64,000 nucleotides of DNA, from the NCBI GenBank assembly GCA_015067495.1, contig SVMI01000003.1, forward strand, positions 62,001-126,000. Direction: 5' to 3'. The notes below the pieces were generated by a model. The model did no database searches. It was not told where the DNA came from and saw nothing but the letters and a program-made list of their open reading frames with translations. Positions within the stretch are counted from its first letter, which is position 1. Each line of letters opens with the position of its first letter. Source of the stretch: Oscillospiraceae bacterium. GTDB taxonomy: Bacteria; Bacillota; Clostridia; Oscillospirales; Oscillospiraceae. This document shows positions 1 to 6,961 of the stretch, one piece after another. The position numbers and the translations under genes are program-made.

Positions 1-30
1 ACTGCACCGTCTATTTCCTCGGATAAATAG

Positions 31-59
31 TTGCAAATCCGCCTTTCTTTTGGTATACT
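31..59 (+). promoter_or_regulatory. Sigma-A promoter of rsmA
   Basis: TTGCAA at 31-36 and TATACT at 54-59 are separated by 17 bases. Transcription would start near position 66, which leaves a leader of about 18 nt carrying AAGGCGG as the Shine-Dalgarno sequence. The promoter lies inside the hairpin at 39-83. Confidence 0.7.
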
Positions 60-83
60 AGCCGAAAGAAAGGCGGTATTTTT
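39..83 (+). terminator. Intrinsic terminator of the upstream operon, overlapping the rsmA promoter
   Basis: Bases 39-50 are the perfect reverse complement of 65-76, giving a 12-bp stem followed by TATTTTT up to the rsmA start. The left arm falls in the promoter spacer. The hairpin therefore forms only on transcripts arriving from outside the window, not on rsmA mRNA. Confidence 0.65.
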
Positions 84-947
84 ATGCTCAATGTCTGCGA
101 TATTCAAGTGATGAAGCCGCTGCTTGCGGAGCATGGCTTTCATTTTTCAAAAGCAAAGGGTCAGAATTTCCTGATCGCGTCATGGGTGCCGGAGAACATC
201 GCCATTGAATCCGGCGTGGATGAGCAGACCGGCGTGCTGGAGATCGGTCCCGGTATCGGTCCGCTGACCCAGCAGCTGTGTCTGCACGCGGGGAAGGTCT
301 GCGCCGTGGAGCTGGATCATCGCCTGAAGCCGATCCTCGAAAAGACGGTAGGAGAGTTTGACAATCTGGAGATCATTTGGGACGATGTGCTGAAGCAGGA
401 TGTGGCTGCATTGGTTAAGGAGAAGTTCGCAGGACTTCGTCCTGCGGCATGTGCCAATTTGCCATACTACATCACTTCACCGATCCTTTCGGCGTTGCTG
501 GAAGCGGAGTGCTTTGATCAGGTGACAGTCATGGTGCAAAAGGAGGTTGCTGTGCGTATCGCCGCCCAGCCGGGAAGTGCCGATTACAGCGCTTTTACCA
601 TCTTCTGCCAGTACTATGCCGAGCCGGAGCTGCTTTTTGATGTGCCTGCCCATTGCTTTTTGCCCCAGCCGAAGGTGACCTCGGCGGTCATTACCCTGCG
701 GGTGCGCAAGGAGCGTCCGTGGCAGATCGATGATCAGGATATTTTCTTCCGCACGGTGCGCGCCAGCTTCGCTATGCGCCGCAAGAAGCTGAGCAACGGC
801 TTGGCATCCGGCTTCTCCCAGCTGGGCAAGGTCGGGGCAGCGGAAGTGATTGCCGAATGCGGCTTTGATGAAAATGTCCGGGGCGAGACACTGGGCATCC
901 CGGAATTTGCAAAGCTTGCCAATGCGATTGCAGCGCGGCTGAAATGA
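84..947 (+). CDS. rsmA: 16S rRNA adenine(1518/1519)-N6 dimethyltransferase RsmA (KsgA)
   Basis: This 287-residue protein is the universal KsgA-type methyltransferase that dimethylates two adjacent adenines in helix 45 of 16S rRNA late in 30S assembly. Visible family signatures are GQNFL near residue 26, the SAM-binding loop EIGPGIGPLT near residue 53, and the catalytic NLPYYITSPI near residue 128 (motif IV, NLPY). The length fits the family. The start at 84 is preceded by AAGGCGG seven bases upstream. The next ATG (111) has no ribosome site. The gene has its own promoter and is closed by a strong hairpin at 969-999. Confidence 0.96.
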   Translation: MLNVCDIQVMKPLLAEHGFHFSKAKGQNFLIASWVPENIAIESGVDEQTGVLEIGPGIGPLTQQLCLHAGKVCAVELDHRLKPILEKTVGEFDNLEIIWDDVLKQDVAALVKEKFAGLRPAACANLPYYITSPILSALLEAECFDQVTVMVQKEVAVRIAAQPGSADYSAFTIFCQYYAEPELLFDVPAHCFLPQPKVTSAVITLRVRKERPWQIDDQDIFFRTVRASFAMRRKKLSNGLASGFSQLGKVGAAEVIAECGFDENVRGETLGIPEFAKLANAIAARLK

Positions 948-968
948 GAAACCCTAAAATATTGGATT

Positions 969-1005
969 GCCCCAATTTGTGTATGGCACAAATTGGGGCG
1001 GTCTC
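969..1005. terminator. Bidirectional hairpin terminator between rsmA and the 65-residue gene
   Basis: Bases 969-981 pair perfectly with 987-999 (13 bp, five-base loop). The plus-strand tail is only moderately T-rich (GGTCTCTTTA). The hairpin lies between two genes that converge on it, so it probably serves both. Confidence 0.6.
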
Positions 1006-1006
1006 T

Positions 1007-1204
1007 TTATGGTGACGTTTTCATTTCTTGCAGCAGCTGGATCATTCGGTCAAGCTGTTCGGTGCGGTCAGAGCTTTTCTTCAGGGAAATTGTACTGATC
1101 TCCCAATTAGGAAACAATTCTGCATAACGATCCAGTACCGCAGTCAGAAGTTCCTCAATTTCTACTTCGTTTGCATATGCAATTTCTTCAACCAGATCAC
1201 GCAT
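1007..1204 (-). CDS. Conserved-looking small acidic protein, function unknown
   Basis: This is a 65-residue reading frame with a good ribosome site (AAGGAGA seven bases before the ATG). It is predicted mostly helical and acidic at the N-terminus (VEEIAYANEVEIEELL), with a segment YAELFPNWEI in the middle and a charged C-terminal helix (DRTEQLDRMIQLLQEM). No catalytic motif or membrane segment is visible. It is transcribed away from the ribbon-helix-helix gene at 1315 across a 110-base region with repeated TGTTATCA boxes, so the two may be co-regulated. A TTGAAT-17-TATCAT promoter can be read on this strand in that region. I do not recognise a named family. Confidence 0.6.
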   Translation of the reverse strand: MRDLVEEIAYANEVEIEELLTAVLDRYAELFPNWEISTISLKKSSDRTEQLDRMIQLLQEMKTSP

Positions 1205-1240
1205 TGGATTATCTCTCCTTGCCTAAAAATACACACTAAA

Positions 1241-1315
1241 TGATAACACATTGTTTGTATAAATTCAATAGTATTCTTGTTATACTGTTATCAAAATTTT
1301 AGCGAGGTGTTATCA
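1241..1315. promoter_or_regulatory. Putative operator: repeated TGTTATCA boxes between divergent genes
   Basis: The octamer occurs as TGATAACA at 1241-1248, TGTTATCA at 1286-1293 and TGTTATCA at 1308-1315. A one-to-two-base variant, TGTTATAC, sits at 1278-1285, directly abutting the second copy. The tandem pair covers an extended -10 (TG-T-TATACT, 1278-1286) for the downstream gene, and the last copy overlaps its start codon. Ribbon-helix-helix repressors such as MetJ bind tandem 8-bp boxes, so autoregulation by the 1315 gene product is a reasonable inference. Confidence 0.5.
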
Positions 1316-1506
1316 TGGCGACAAACAAAATCCAAACCGGAATCCGATTTGAGCCGGAATTGCTTTACAAAATAACATATGTTGCCAAGGATAATAAGCG
1401 GTCATTGAATGCCCAGTTGGAATATCTTGCACAGATCTGTGTTAAGGAATTTGAAGCAGCCAACGGCGCGATCCCGGTCAGTGATGAACTCCTTTACCAA
1501 AAGTAA
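1315..1506 (+). CDS. Arc-type ribbon-helix-helix DNA-binding protein
   Basis: This 63-residue protein has the pattern of an Arc/MetJ-class ribbon-helix-helix: a beta strand (TGIRFEPELLYKI), then helix A (LLYKITYVAKDNKRS) and helix B (LNAQLEYLAQICVKEFEAA). Such proteins form dimers that insert a two-stranded sheet into the major groove. A GCGAGGTG ribosome site precedes the ATG. Its position beside a divergent small gene and repeated octamers suggests a local autoregulator. An antitoxin role is possible, but the 65-residue neighbour does not look like a known toxin. Confidence 0.75.
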   Translation: MATNKIQTGIRFEPELLYKITYVAKDNKRSLNAQLEYLAQICVKEFEAANGAIPVSDELLYQK

Positions 1507-1519
1507 TACCGATCCTATT

Positions 1520-1567
1520 GTAGGGGCGATTATCAATCGCCCGCGGGCGGATAATATCCGCCCCTAC
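1520..1567. repeat. 48-bp imperfect palindrome (REP-like)
   Basis: The segment begins GTAGGGGCG and ends CGCCCCTAC, with an inner GC-rich inverted repeat CGCCC/GGGCG at the centre. It lies between two genes that converge on it. Short GC-rich palindromes of this kind are scattered in many Clostridia genomes; a multicopy nature here is inferred. Confidence 0.55.
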
Positions 1568-1599
1568 ATCCGCAGGATGTAGAAATCTGCATAATTTTT

Positions 1600-1628
1600 G
1601 GGCGTGTTGCAGTGATTGCAACACGCCC
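1600..1628. repeat. Hairpin GGGCGTGTTGCA, first of two copies
   Basis: Bases 1600-1611 pair perfectly with 1617-1628 around a five-base loop. An almost identical stem is found at 7671-7700. Neither copy has a U-tract, although both lie just beyond the 3' end of an operon (lrgB here). Confidence 0.55.
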
Positions 1629-1640
1629 TACATTTGTACA

Positions 1641-2315
1641 TTATCCAACAAATAGGGGGAAAAGCACCGCGGTCAGAACGCCTGCGACCGTCAGCGATAA
1701 GCTGCTGACCGCGCCGGTCAGCGGGGATAGCTCGTGGGCTTTGGAGGTGCCTATGACGTGGGATGCCGTGCCGAAGGCAACACCCTGTGCAACCGGGTGC
1801 TTGATCCGAAACAGCTTGCAAAGGAGCGGGCCGATGATGCTGCCCAAAATGCCGGTGATGATGATGGCAGCGGCAGCAATGGCGGAATTTCCGCCGCCCT
1901 GCTCACTCAGGGCAAGCCCCACAGCGGTGGTGACGCTCTTGGGAAGCAGGGACGCCAGCATTACGCTGTCCATGCCCACCAGTCGGCAGAAGCCGAACAC
2001 AAACAGCAGGCTCGCAAGCGTACCGGCGCAGATGCCGATCAGGATCGCTTTCATGTCCTTTTTGAGAACCTGCAGCTGCTCGTAAAGTGGCACAGCAAGG
2101 CAGATGGTGGCGGGGGTCAGCAGCCACGAGATGGTCTTCATGCCCGTCTGATAGGCATCAATGGGGTAGCCGGTCAGCAGGAGTGTTCCGATGACCAGCA
2201 CGATGGCGATCAGCAGGGCATTACACAAGGGAAATTTGACCTTTTTTGACACAAACAAGCCGATCTGATAAGCGGCAATGGTGATCACAAGGGGCAAAAA
2301 GGTGAGGTTACTCAT
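1641..2315 (-). CDS. lrgB: LrgB/CidB-family membrane protein
   Basis: This 224-residue, very hydrophobic protein has about seven predicted membrane helices and the LrgB signature region SLLPKSVTTAVGLALSE near residues 120-136, followed by the conserved glycine-rich GILGSIIGPLL. LrgAB/CidAB were described as holin-like modulators of murein hydrolases and later as pyruvate or by-product carriers. I chose the start at 2315 because AAGGAGGA lies six bases upstream; the in-frame ATG at 2321 is buried in that site. The gene overlaps lrgA by eight bases. Confidence 0.88.
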   Translation of the reverse strand: MSNLTFLPLVITIAAYQIGLFVSKKVKFPLCNALLIAIVLVIGTLLLTGYPIDAYQTGMKTISWLLTPATICLAVPLYEQLQVLKKDMKAILIGICAGTLASLLFVFGFCRLVGMDSVMLASLLPKSVTTAVGLALSEQGGGNSAIAAAAIIITGILGSIIGPLLCKLFRIKHPVAQGVAFGTASHVIGTSKAHELSPLTGAVSSLSLTVAGVLTAVLFPLFVG

Positions 2316-2667
2316 GGTCATCCTCCTTTTTGCACACGGCTTGGCACACGATGCCGGACACCCCAAAGACCAGAATGGTGGATGCGGCGATCAGAAGCAA
2401 GATCCAGCCGATATTCGGCAGCAGCAGTCCCCAGCTTTCCAGCAGATTGACTGTCGGCGCAACAAAAAGAAGGGGCATGATCGTCAGCAAAAAGCCACTG
2501 AACTCCTTGACATGCTCGACTTTTACCAGCTTCAGGCACAGTGCCAAAAACAGAAAAACCAAACCGTAGATCGCGGCGGGGATGGGCAGCGGCAGCAGCA
2601 TCTGCAGCGCCTCGCCCAGCAGGGTAAAGCCGAAGATCAGAAGACCCTGACGCAGATAGTTAATCAT
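2308..2667 (-). CDS. lrgA: CidA/LrgA-family holin-like protein
   Basis: This 119-residue protein has four predicted transmembrane helices and the family pattern LLPLPIPAAIYGLVFLFLAL (the PxPxxxxG stretch) near residues 25-44. It ends in a short charged tail. It overlaps tcdA at its start and lrgB at its end, so the three are translationally coupled. The ribosome site GGAGG is eight bases upstream. The pair with LrgB is the usual arrangement. Confidence 0.88.
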   Translation of the reverse strand: MINYLRQGLLIFGFTLLGEALQMLLPLPIPAAIYGLVFLFLALCLKLVKVEHVKEFSGFLLTIMPLLFVAPTVNLLESWGLLLPNIGWILLLIAASTILVFGVSGIVCQAVCKKEDDHE

Positions 2668-3400
2668 ACTTTCCCTCCACCTGACACAGATCCTTGATCA
2701 CCTCACCCGCCATGATCAGACCTGCCACAGCCGGTACAAAGGATACAGAGCCGGGAGTGGAACGGCGGGAAGAGCCTTCCCGCTGAGGTTCAAGCGTCTC
2801 ATCCGATTGGGCATCCGTCGGCAGCTCCGGCGAATAGACCACCTTCACACCCTTGATACCCCGCTTGCTACATTCTTTGCGCATGATGCGCGCCAGCGCG
2901 CAGCCGGAGGTTTTGGAAATGTCGGCAACACGGAATGCGGTAGCATCCAGCTTGTTGCCCGTTCCCATGCAACTGATGACGGGAACGCCGGTTTCCTTCG
3001 CCCGGGCGATCAGCTGGAGCTTGCCGGTAACCGTGTCGATGGCGTCGATCACATAGTCGTACTGGGTGAAATCAAACTGATCAGCTGTTTCCGGCAGATA
3101 AAAGGTTTCGTGGGTGGTTACAACGATGCCGGGATCAATGTCTGCGATGCGCGCCCTTGCCGCCTCCACCTTGGAAAGACCGACGGTGGAATGCAGTGCC
3201 AGCAGCTGGCGGTTCAGGTTGGTAGGATTGATGGTGTCGTCATCCACAAGATCGATGGCACCGATACCGGCACGGGCAAGTGCTTCCGCGGTATAGCCGC
3301 CTACACCGCCCAAGCCGAAGAGGATCACCCGGGAAGCACGCAGCTTGTGGAGTCCCTCCTGACCCAGAAGAAGACGGGTACGGGAATACTGATCGGGCAT
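2660..3400 (-). CDS. tcdA: tRNA threonylcarbamoyladenosine dehydratase (TcdA/CsdL, E1-like)
   Basis: This 246-residue ThiF/MoeB/E1-fold enzyme adenylates t6A37 in tRNA and cyclises it to ct6A. The nucleotide-binding loop GLGGVGGYTAEALARAGIG is at residues 29-47, the family's DDDTINPTNLNRQL near residue 52, and the arginine-rich ALARIMRKECSKRGI near residue 168. The C-terminal VSFVPAVAGLIMAGEVI is typical. Only three bases separate it from the sulfhydrylase gene upstream, with AAAGGTG as ribosome site, so it belongs to that operon. Confidence 0.9.
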   Translation of the reverse strand: MPDQYSRTRLLLGQEGLHKLRASRVILFGLGGVGGYTAEALARAGIGAIDLVDDDTINPTNLNRQLLALHSTVGLSKVEAARARIADIDPGIVVTTHETFYLPETADQFDFTQYDYVIDAIDTVTGKLQLIARAKETGVPVISCMGTGNKLDATAFRVADISKTSGCALARIMRKECSKRGIKGVKVVYSPELPTDAQSDETLEPQREGSSRRSTPGSVSFVPAVAGLIMAGEVIKDLCQVEGKYD

Positions 3401-3403
3401 AAT

Positions 3404-4690
3404 TTACACCTTTTCGATCGCCTGCTTCAGATCGGCGATCAGATCCTCGGCATTTTCAAGACCGCAGGAAAGACGGATCAGGTCTGCGCCCACACCGGCA
3501 GCGGTGAGCTGCTCGTCGGTCATCTGGCGGTGAGTGGCGGAGGCGGGGTGCAGGCAGCAGGTACGGCTGTCAGCAACGTGGGTCTCGATCGAACCCAGCT
3601 GCAGATGCTTCATGAAGACCTCCGCTGCTTTTCTGCCGCCTTTCAGACCGAAGGAGATGACACCGCAGGAGCCGTTCGGCAGATACTTCTGCGCCAGCTC
3701 GTAATACTTGTCACTCTTTAGACCGCAGTACTTGACCCATGCGACCTTCTCGTTATTCTGCAGGAACTCGGCGATTTGCTGTGCGTTGCTGCAGTGCTGA
3801 CGCATACGGAAGGGAAGGCTTTCCAAGCCGAGGTTCAGCAGGTAGGCACTCTGGGGACTCTGGCAGCAGCCAAAGTCACGCATCAGCTGGGCAGTACACT
3901 TGGTGATGAACGCGCCTGCAAGACCGAAGCGCTCGGTGTAGGTGACACCGTGGTAGCTGTCGTCAGGGGTGCAAAGACCCGGGAACTTGTCGGGATATTT
4001 CGTCCAGTCGAACTTGCCGCTGTCCACGATGCAGCCGCCCACGGCGGAAGCATGACCGTCCATATACTTGGTGGTGGAGTGGGTGACGATGTCAGCACCC
4101 CACTCGAAGGGACGGCAGTTGACGGGAGTTGCAAAGGTGTTGTCGATGATCAGCGGAACGCCGTTGGCATGAGCGACCTTGGCAAAACGCTCGATGTCCA
4201 GCACGTTCAGGGCGGGGTTGGCGATGGTCTCACCGAAGACTGCCTTGGTATTGGGACGGAAGGCTGCCTGAATCTCCTCCTCCGTTGCGTCAGGGCTGAT
4301 GAAGGTGAAGTCAACGCCCATGCGCTTCATGGTCACGGAGAACAGATTGAAAGTGCCGCCGTAGACCGCGGAACAGCAGACCACATGGTCACCGCAGCCG
4401 GCGATGTTAAACACGGCAAAGAAGTTGGCAGCCTGACCGGAGGAGGTCAGCATGGCAGCTGTGCCGCCTTCCATGGCAGCGATCTTGGCTGCCACAGCAT
4501 CGCAGGTGGGGTTCTGCAGACGGGAGTAGAAGTAACCCTCTGCCTCCAGATCAAAGAGCTTGCCCATGTCCTCGGAGGTGGCGTATTTGAAGGTGGTACT
4601 CTGAATGATGGGGATCTGGCGGGGTTCACCGTTCTTGGGAGAGTAGCCCGCCTGAATGCACAGAGTTTCCATGTTGAGTTTCTTGTCCAT
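3404..4690 (-). CDS. O-acetylhomoserine sulfhydrylase/aminocarboxypropyltransferase
   Basis: This 428-residue PLP enzyme of the Cys/Met-metabolism family converts O-acetylhomoserine and sulfide (or a thiol) to homocysteine or methionine. The Schiff-base lysine lies in THSTTKYMDGHASAVGG. Other family marks are LTSSGQAANFFAVFNIAG, the DNTFATP loop and SCGLENAEDLIADL at the C-terminus. The start at 4690 has GAGGTG eight bases upstream; a longer reading frame from 4735 would run through the promoter. It heads an operon with tcdA, lrgA and lrgB. The leader is too short for a SAM riboswitch. MetY is the likeliest name, but substrate choice within the family cannot be read from sequence. Confidence 0.92.
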   Translation of the reverse strand: MDKKLNMETLCIQAGYSPKNGEPRQIPIIQSTTFKYATSEDMGKLFDLEAEGYFYSRLQNPTCDAVAAKIAAMEGGTAAMLTSSGQAANFFAVFNIAGCGDHVVCCSAVYGGTFNLFSVTMKRMGVDFTFISPDATEEEIQAAFRPNTKAVFGETIANPALNVLDIERFAKVAHANGVPLIIDNTFATPVNCRPFEWGADIVTHSTTKYMDGHASAVGGCIVDSGKFDWTKYPDKFPGLCTPDDSYHGVTYTERFGLAGAFITKCTAQLMRDFGCCQSPQSAYLLNLGLESLPFRMRQHCSNAQQIAEFLQNNEKVAWVKYCGLKSDKYYELAQKYLPNGSCGVISFGLKGGRKAAEVFMKHLQLGSIETHVADSRTCCLHPASATHRQMTDEQLTAAGVGADLIRLSCGLENAEDLIADLKQAIEKV

Positions 4691-4722
4691 TTTGTTCACC
4701 TCAGTGATAGATTTATGGGAAT

Positions 4723-4751
4723 ATTGTACTGCCACAGGCGCAGTTTGTCAA
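4723..4751 (-). promoter_or_regulatory. Sigma-A promoter of the sulfhydrylase-tcdA-lrgAB operon
   Basis: On the minus strand a perfect TTGACA (4751-4746) and TACAAT (4728-4723) are spaced by 17 bases. The untranslated leader would be only about 25 nt. Confidence 0.85.
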
Positions 4752-4752
4752 A

Positions 4753-4782
4753 TAAAAAGGCGGTGCGAAGTTCGCACCGCCT
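4753..4782 (-). terminator. Intrinsic terminator of the XRE/LiaF-like gene
   Basis: An 11-bp GC-rich stem (arms 4758-4768 and 4772-4782) is followed on the minus strand by five T residues. It lies six bases beyond the stop codon and directly before the next promoter. Confidence 0.85.
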
Positions 4783-4787
4783 GAAAT

Positions 4788-5807
4788 TCAGATGTAACGG
4801 ATTTGAATATGACCGAAGCTGACGTTTGCCTCCAGTGCGATCACACCCTGCGGCTCATCATCCAGCTGACCGGAAACGTCGATAGCACCGAAGGAAGCGG
4901 AGCGGTCAAGATTGACGGAAAAGCGTTTGGGAACAAGCAGCTCCAGCTCGCCGAAGGAGCAGTTGACTTCGATCTCACAGCCCTGCGCAACCTGCTTGCA
5001 GCCGGTCAGGTCGACGGTGAGTTCTCCGAAGGAGCAGTTTGCTTCGCCGCTTCTCAAAAGAGGCAGCACAACGGGATGGGTATTCTGTCCGAAAGAGAGA
5101 TCGGATTCAAAGGAATCAACGTCGGTTTCGAAATTGCTGCGTGTCTTTTCGCTGTTGTTCAGCTTGACACCGTTGCGGGAAATCGTAATCTTCGGCTTTT
5201 TCGGCTTGCGCAGGGCATCCACCAGCAGGCTCAGACCGAAGATCACGATGATGATCGGGAAGATCAGCTCATCACCGATGTCAAACTTCCAAAAGCCCAG
5301 ATTGTCGATCAGAAAATATCCGCCAAACAGAGAACAGCCAATGCTGAAGAAGGAAAATTTGGAAAACAGTCCTCTGACGCCGTAGACCAGCAGGGCAGAG
5401 GGCCACAGAATGCTCCAAAAGTCTGCGTCCCATTCCAAAACCTTGGAAAGAAGGGTCAGCGCACCCACCAGCAGCACCAGAATGGCAAAGGTCAGACCTT
5501 CCTTTCTTCCGGCATTCCAATGAAATTCCCAGCTGTTACGGCTTTCACGGGAATCTTCATTTTCGTTCTCATTAACGACCTCTGCTTCGTAAACGGGCTT
5601 CGGGTCTTCTCTGCCCAGCAGGGCATCGGTGGTGATGCCGAAGATCTCCGCCAGCTTGGGCAGCATGGCGATGTCGGGGCAGGATTGGTCGTTTTCCCAT
5701 TTGCTGACTGCCTGCGCGGTGACACCCAGCTGTTCTGCCAGCTGATCCTGCGTCAGACCGAGCCGCTTGCGATGGGCGACGATGCGTTTGCCTAATGTTT
5801 CTTCCAT
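4788..5807 (-). CDS. XRE-family regulator fused to a membrane and LiaF-like beta domain
   Basis: This 339-residue protein has three parts. Residues 5-62 form a Cro/C1 helix-turn-helix (LGLTQDQLAEQLGVTAQAVSKWE). Residues about 103-195 hold four membrane helices. Residues about 225-339 form a repetitive beta domain like the LiaF/DUF4097 C-terminus, with SFG recurring in SDLSFGQ, NCSFGELTV, NCSFGELEL, SASFGAI and VSFGHI. LiaF-type proteins sense envelope stress with partner kinases. A direct fusion to a DNA-binding domain suggests a one-component membrane sensor (inference). AAGGAGGT precedes the start, with an extended -10 (TGCTATGAT) upstream. Confidence 0.8.
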   Translation of the reverse strand: MEETLGKRIVAHRKRLGLTQDQLAEQLGVTAQAVSKWENDQSCPDIAMLPKLAEIFGITTDALLGREDPKPVYEAEVVNENENEDSRESRNSWEFHWNAGRKEGLTFAILVLLVGALTLLSKVLEWDADFWSILWPSALLVYGVRGLFSKFSFFSIGCSLFGGYFLIDNLGFWKFDIGDELIFPIIIVIFGLSLLVDALRKPKKPKITISRNGVKLNNSEKTRSNFETDVDSFESDLSFGQNTHPVVLPLLRSGEANCSFGELTVDLTGCKQVAQGCEIEVNCSFGELELLVPKRFSVNLDRSASFGAIDVSGQLDDEPQGVIALEANVSFGHIQIRYI

Positions 5808-5944
5808 GGATCATACCTCCTTTTTGTGAGCCTATCATAGCACGACCTGCGGGAAATTGCTATCAAATATCCGTTAATTTGAGGAAAATTCCTTTCAACC
5901 GACTGTTGAAAGGAAACTCAACGGCTGGTTGTGCGGTATTTTTC

Positions 5945-5973
5945 TTGCATTTAAGGTGCGGTTGCGCTATGAT
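5945..5973 (+). promoter_or_regulatory. Sigma-A promoter of the LOR-luxS-mtnN operon
   Basis: TTGCAT (5945-5950) and TATGAT (5968-5973) are 17 bases apart. The start codon at 5991 gives a leader of only about 10 nt, with GGAGGTGAT as ribosome site. Confidence 0.75.
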
Positions 5974-5990
5974 AATGGGGAGGTGATCTT

Positions 5991-6464
5991 ATGCAGCTTC
6001 GAATCAAGCAGCGTGTATTTGCGTGGGGCGATACCTATGATGTCTATGACGGCTACGGAGAGCCGAAGTACTTCGTCAAAGCAGAGATCTTCGCCTTCGG
6101 GCATCAGATCCATGTCTACAATAAGAAAACGGGGGAGGAGGTCGGCTCGATCCATCAGAAGCTGCTGACTTGGCTTCCCGAATTTGAAATTGTGATCGGC
6201 GGACGGACTTACGGTACGATCAGCCGGGAGTTTACCTTCTTCAGACCCCGCTACCATGTGGATTTCCAAAACTGGGAGGTCGAGGGCGATTTTCTGGGCT
6301 GGGATTATACAGCATACTGTGGCGGAAGGAAAGTGCTGTCGGTGTCGAAGGAGCTGCTGACATGGGGTGACACCTATGTTTTGGATTATGCAGGTGCAGC
6401 CGATGAGATCCCGGGTCTGATGCTGGTGCTTGCCATCGATGCAGCGAATTGCGATAACAACTAA
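5991..6464 (+). CDS. LURP-one-related (LOR/YxjI-like) protein
   Basis: This 157-residue protein resembles the LURP-one-related family (DUF567, Bacillus YxjI), a small closed beta barrel related to the Tubby C-terminal domain. The repeated strand pattern is clear: FAWGDTYDVYDGYGEPKYFVKA, LLTWLPEFEIVIGGRTYGTI, FQNWEVEGDFLGWDYTA. No signal peptide or membrane segment is visible, so it should be cytosolic. Its molecular role is unknown in bacteria. It is the first gene of a unit with luxS (11 bases downstream) and mtnN; whether that grouping is functional is unclear. Confidence 0.8.
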   Translation: MQLRIKQRVFAWGDTYDVYDGYGEPKYFVKAEIFAFGHQIHVYNKKTGEEVGSIHQKLLTWLPEFEIVIGGRTYGTISREFTFFRPRYHVDFQNWEVEGDFLGWDYTAYCGGRKVLSVSKELLTWGDTYVLDYAGAADEIPGLMLVLAIDAANCDNN

Positions 6465-6475
6465 CAGGAGAAACT

Positions 6476-6952
6476 ATGGAAAAAATTACGAGCTTTACCA
6501 TCGATCATATCAAGCTGCAGCCGGGACTGTACGTCTCCCGTAAGGATGCGGTGGGTGCGGAAACGGTCACCACCTTTGATCTGCGGCTGACCAAGCCCAA
6601 CGGCGAGCCGGTGATGAACACGGCGGAGATGCATACCATCGAGCATCTGGCGGCAACGTATCTGCGCAACCATCCTCAATGGAAGGAAAATGTCCTCTAT
6701 TTTGGACCGATGGGCTGCCGCACGGGCTTTTATCTGCTGCTCAAGGGTGACCTGACATCGAAGGAGATCCTGCCGCTGGTGCGGGATTGCTTCCGCTTTA
6801 TCGCGGATTTTCGGGGCGAGGTGCCGGGTGCATCTGCAAAGGATTGCGGCAACTATCTCGATATGAATCTGCCCATGGCAAACTATTGGGGCGCGAAATA
6901 CGCGGCACTTCTTGATAACATCACGGAAGATCGTTTGGTCTATCCGAAGTAA
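6476..6952 (+). CDS. luxS: S-ribosylhomocysteine lyase LuxS
   Basis: LuxS splits S-ribosylhomocysteine into homocysteine and DPD, the precursor of autoinducer AI-2. The 158-residue length is normal. The metal ligands are visible as H53 and H57 in HTIEH, and C123 in SAKDCGNY. The catalytic cysteine is C81 in GPMGCRTGFY, and E56 is the general base. AACAGGAG precedes the ATG. Together with the next gene it forms the two-step SAH detoxification route (MtnN then LuxS), returning homocysteine that the sulfhydrylase at 3404-4690 can also make. Confidence 0.97.
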   Translation: MEKITSFTIDHIKLQPGLYVSRKDAVGAETVTTFDLRLTKPNGEPVMNTAEMHTIEHLAATYLRNHPQWKENVLYFGPMGCRTGFYLLLKGDLTSKEILPLVRDCFRFIADFRGEVPGASAKDCGNYLDMNLPMANYWGAKYAALLDNITEDRLVYPK

Positions 6953-6961
6953 GGAGTATTT

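Noticed and set aside
1007..1506. Toxin-antitoxin module
   Set aside because: The ribbon-helix-helix protein would fit an antitoxin, but the genes are divergent rather than co-linear and the partner has no toxin-like features.
4691..4787. SAM riboswitch upstream of the sulfhydrylase gene
   Set aside because: The consensus promoter lies only about 33 bases before the start codon, so no room is left for a riboswitch.
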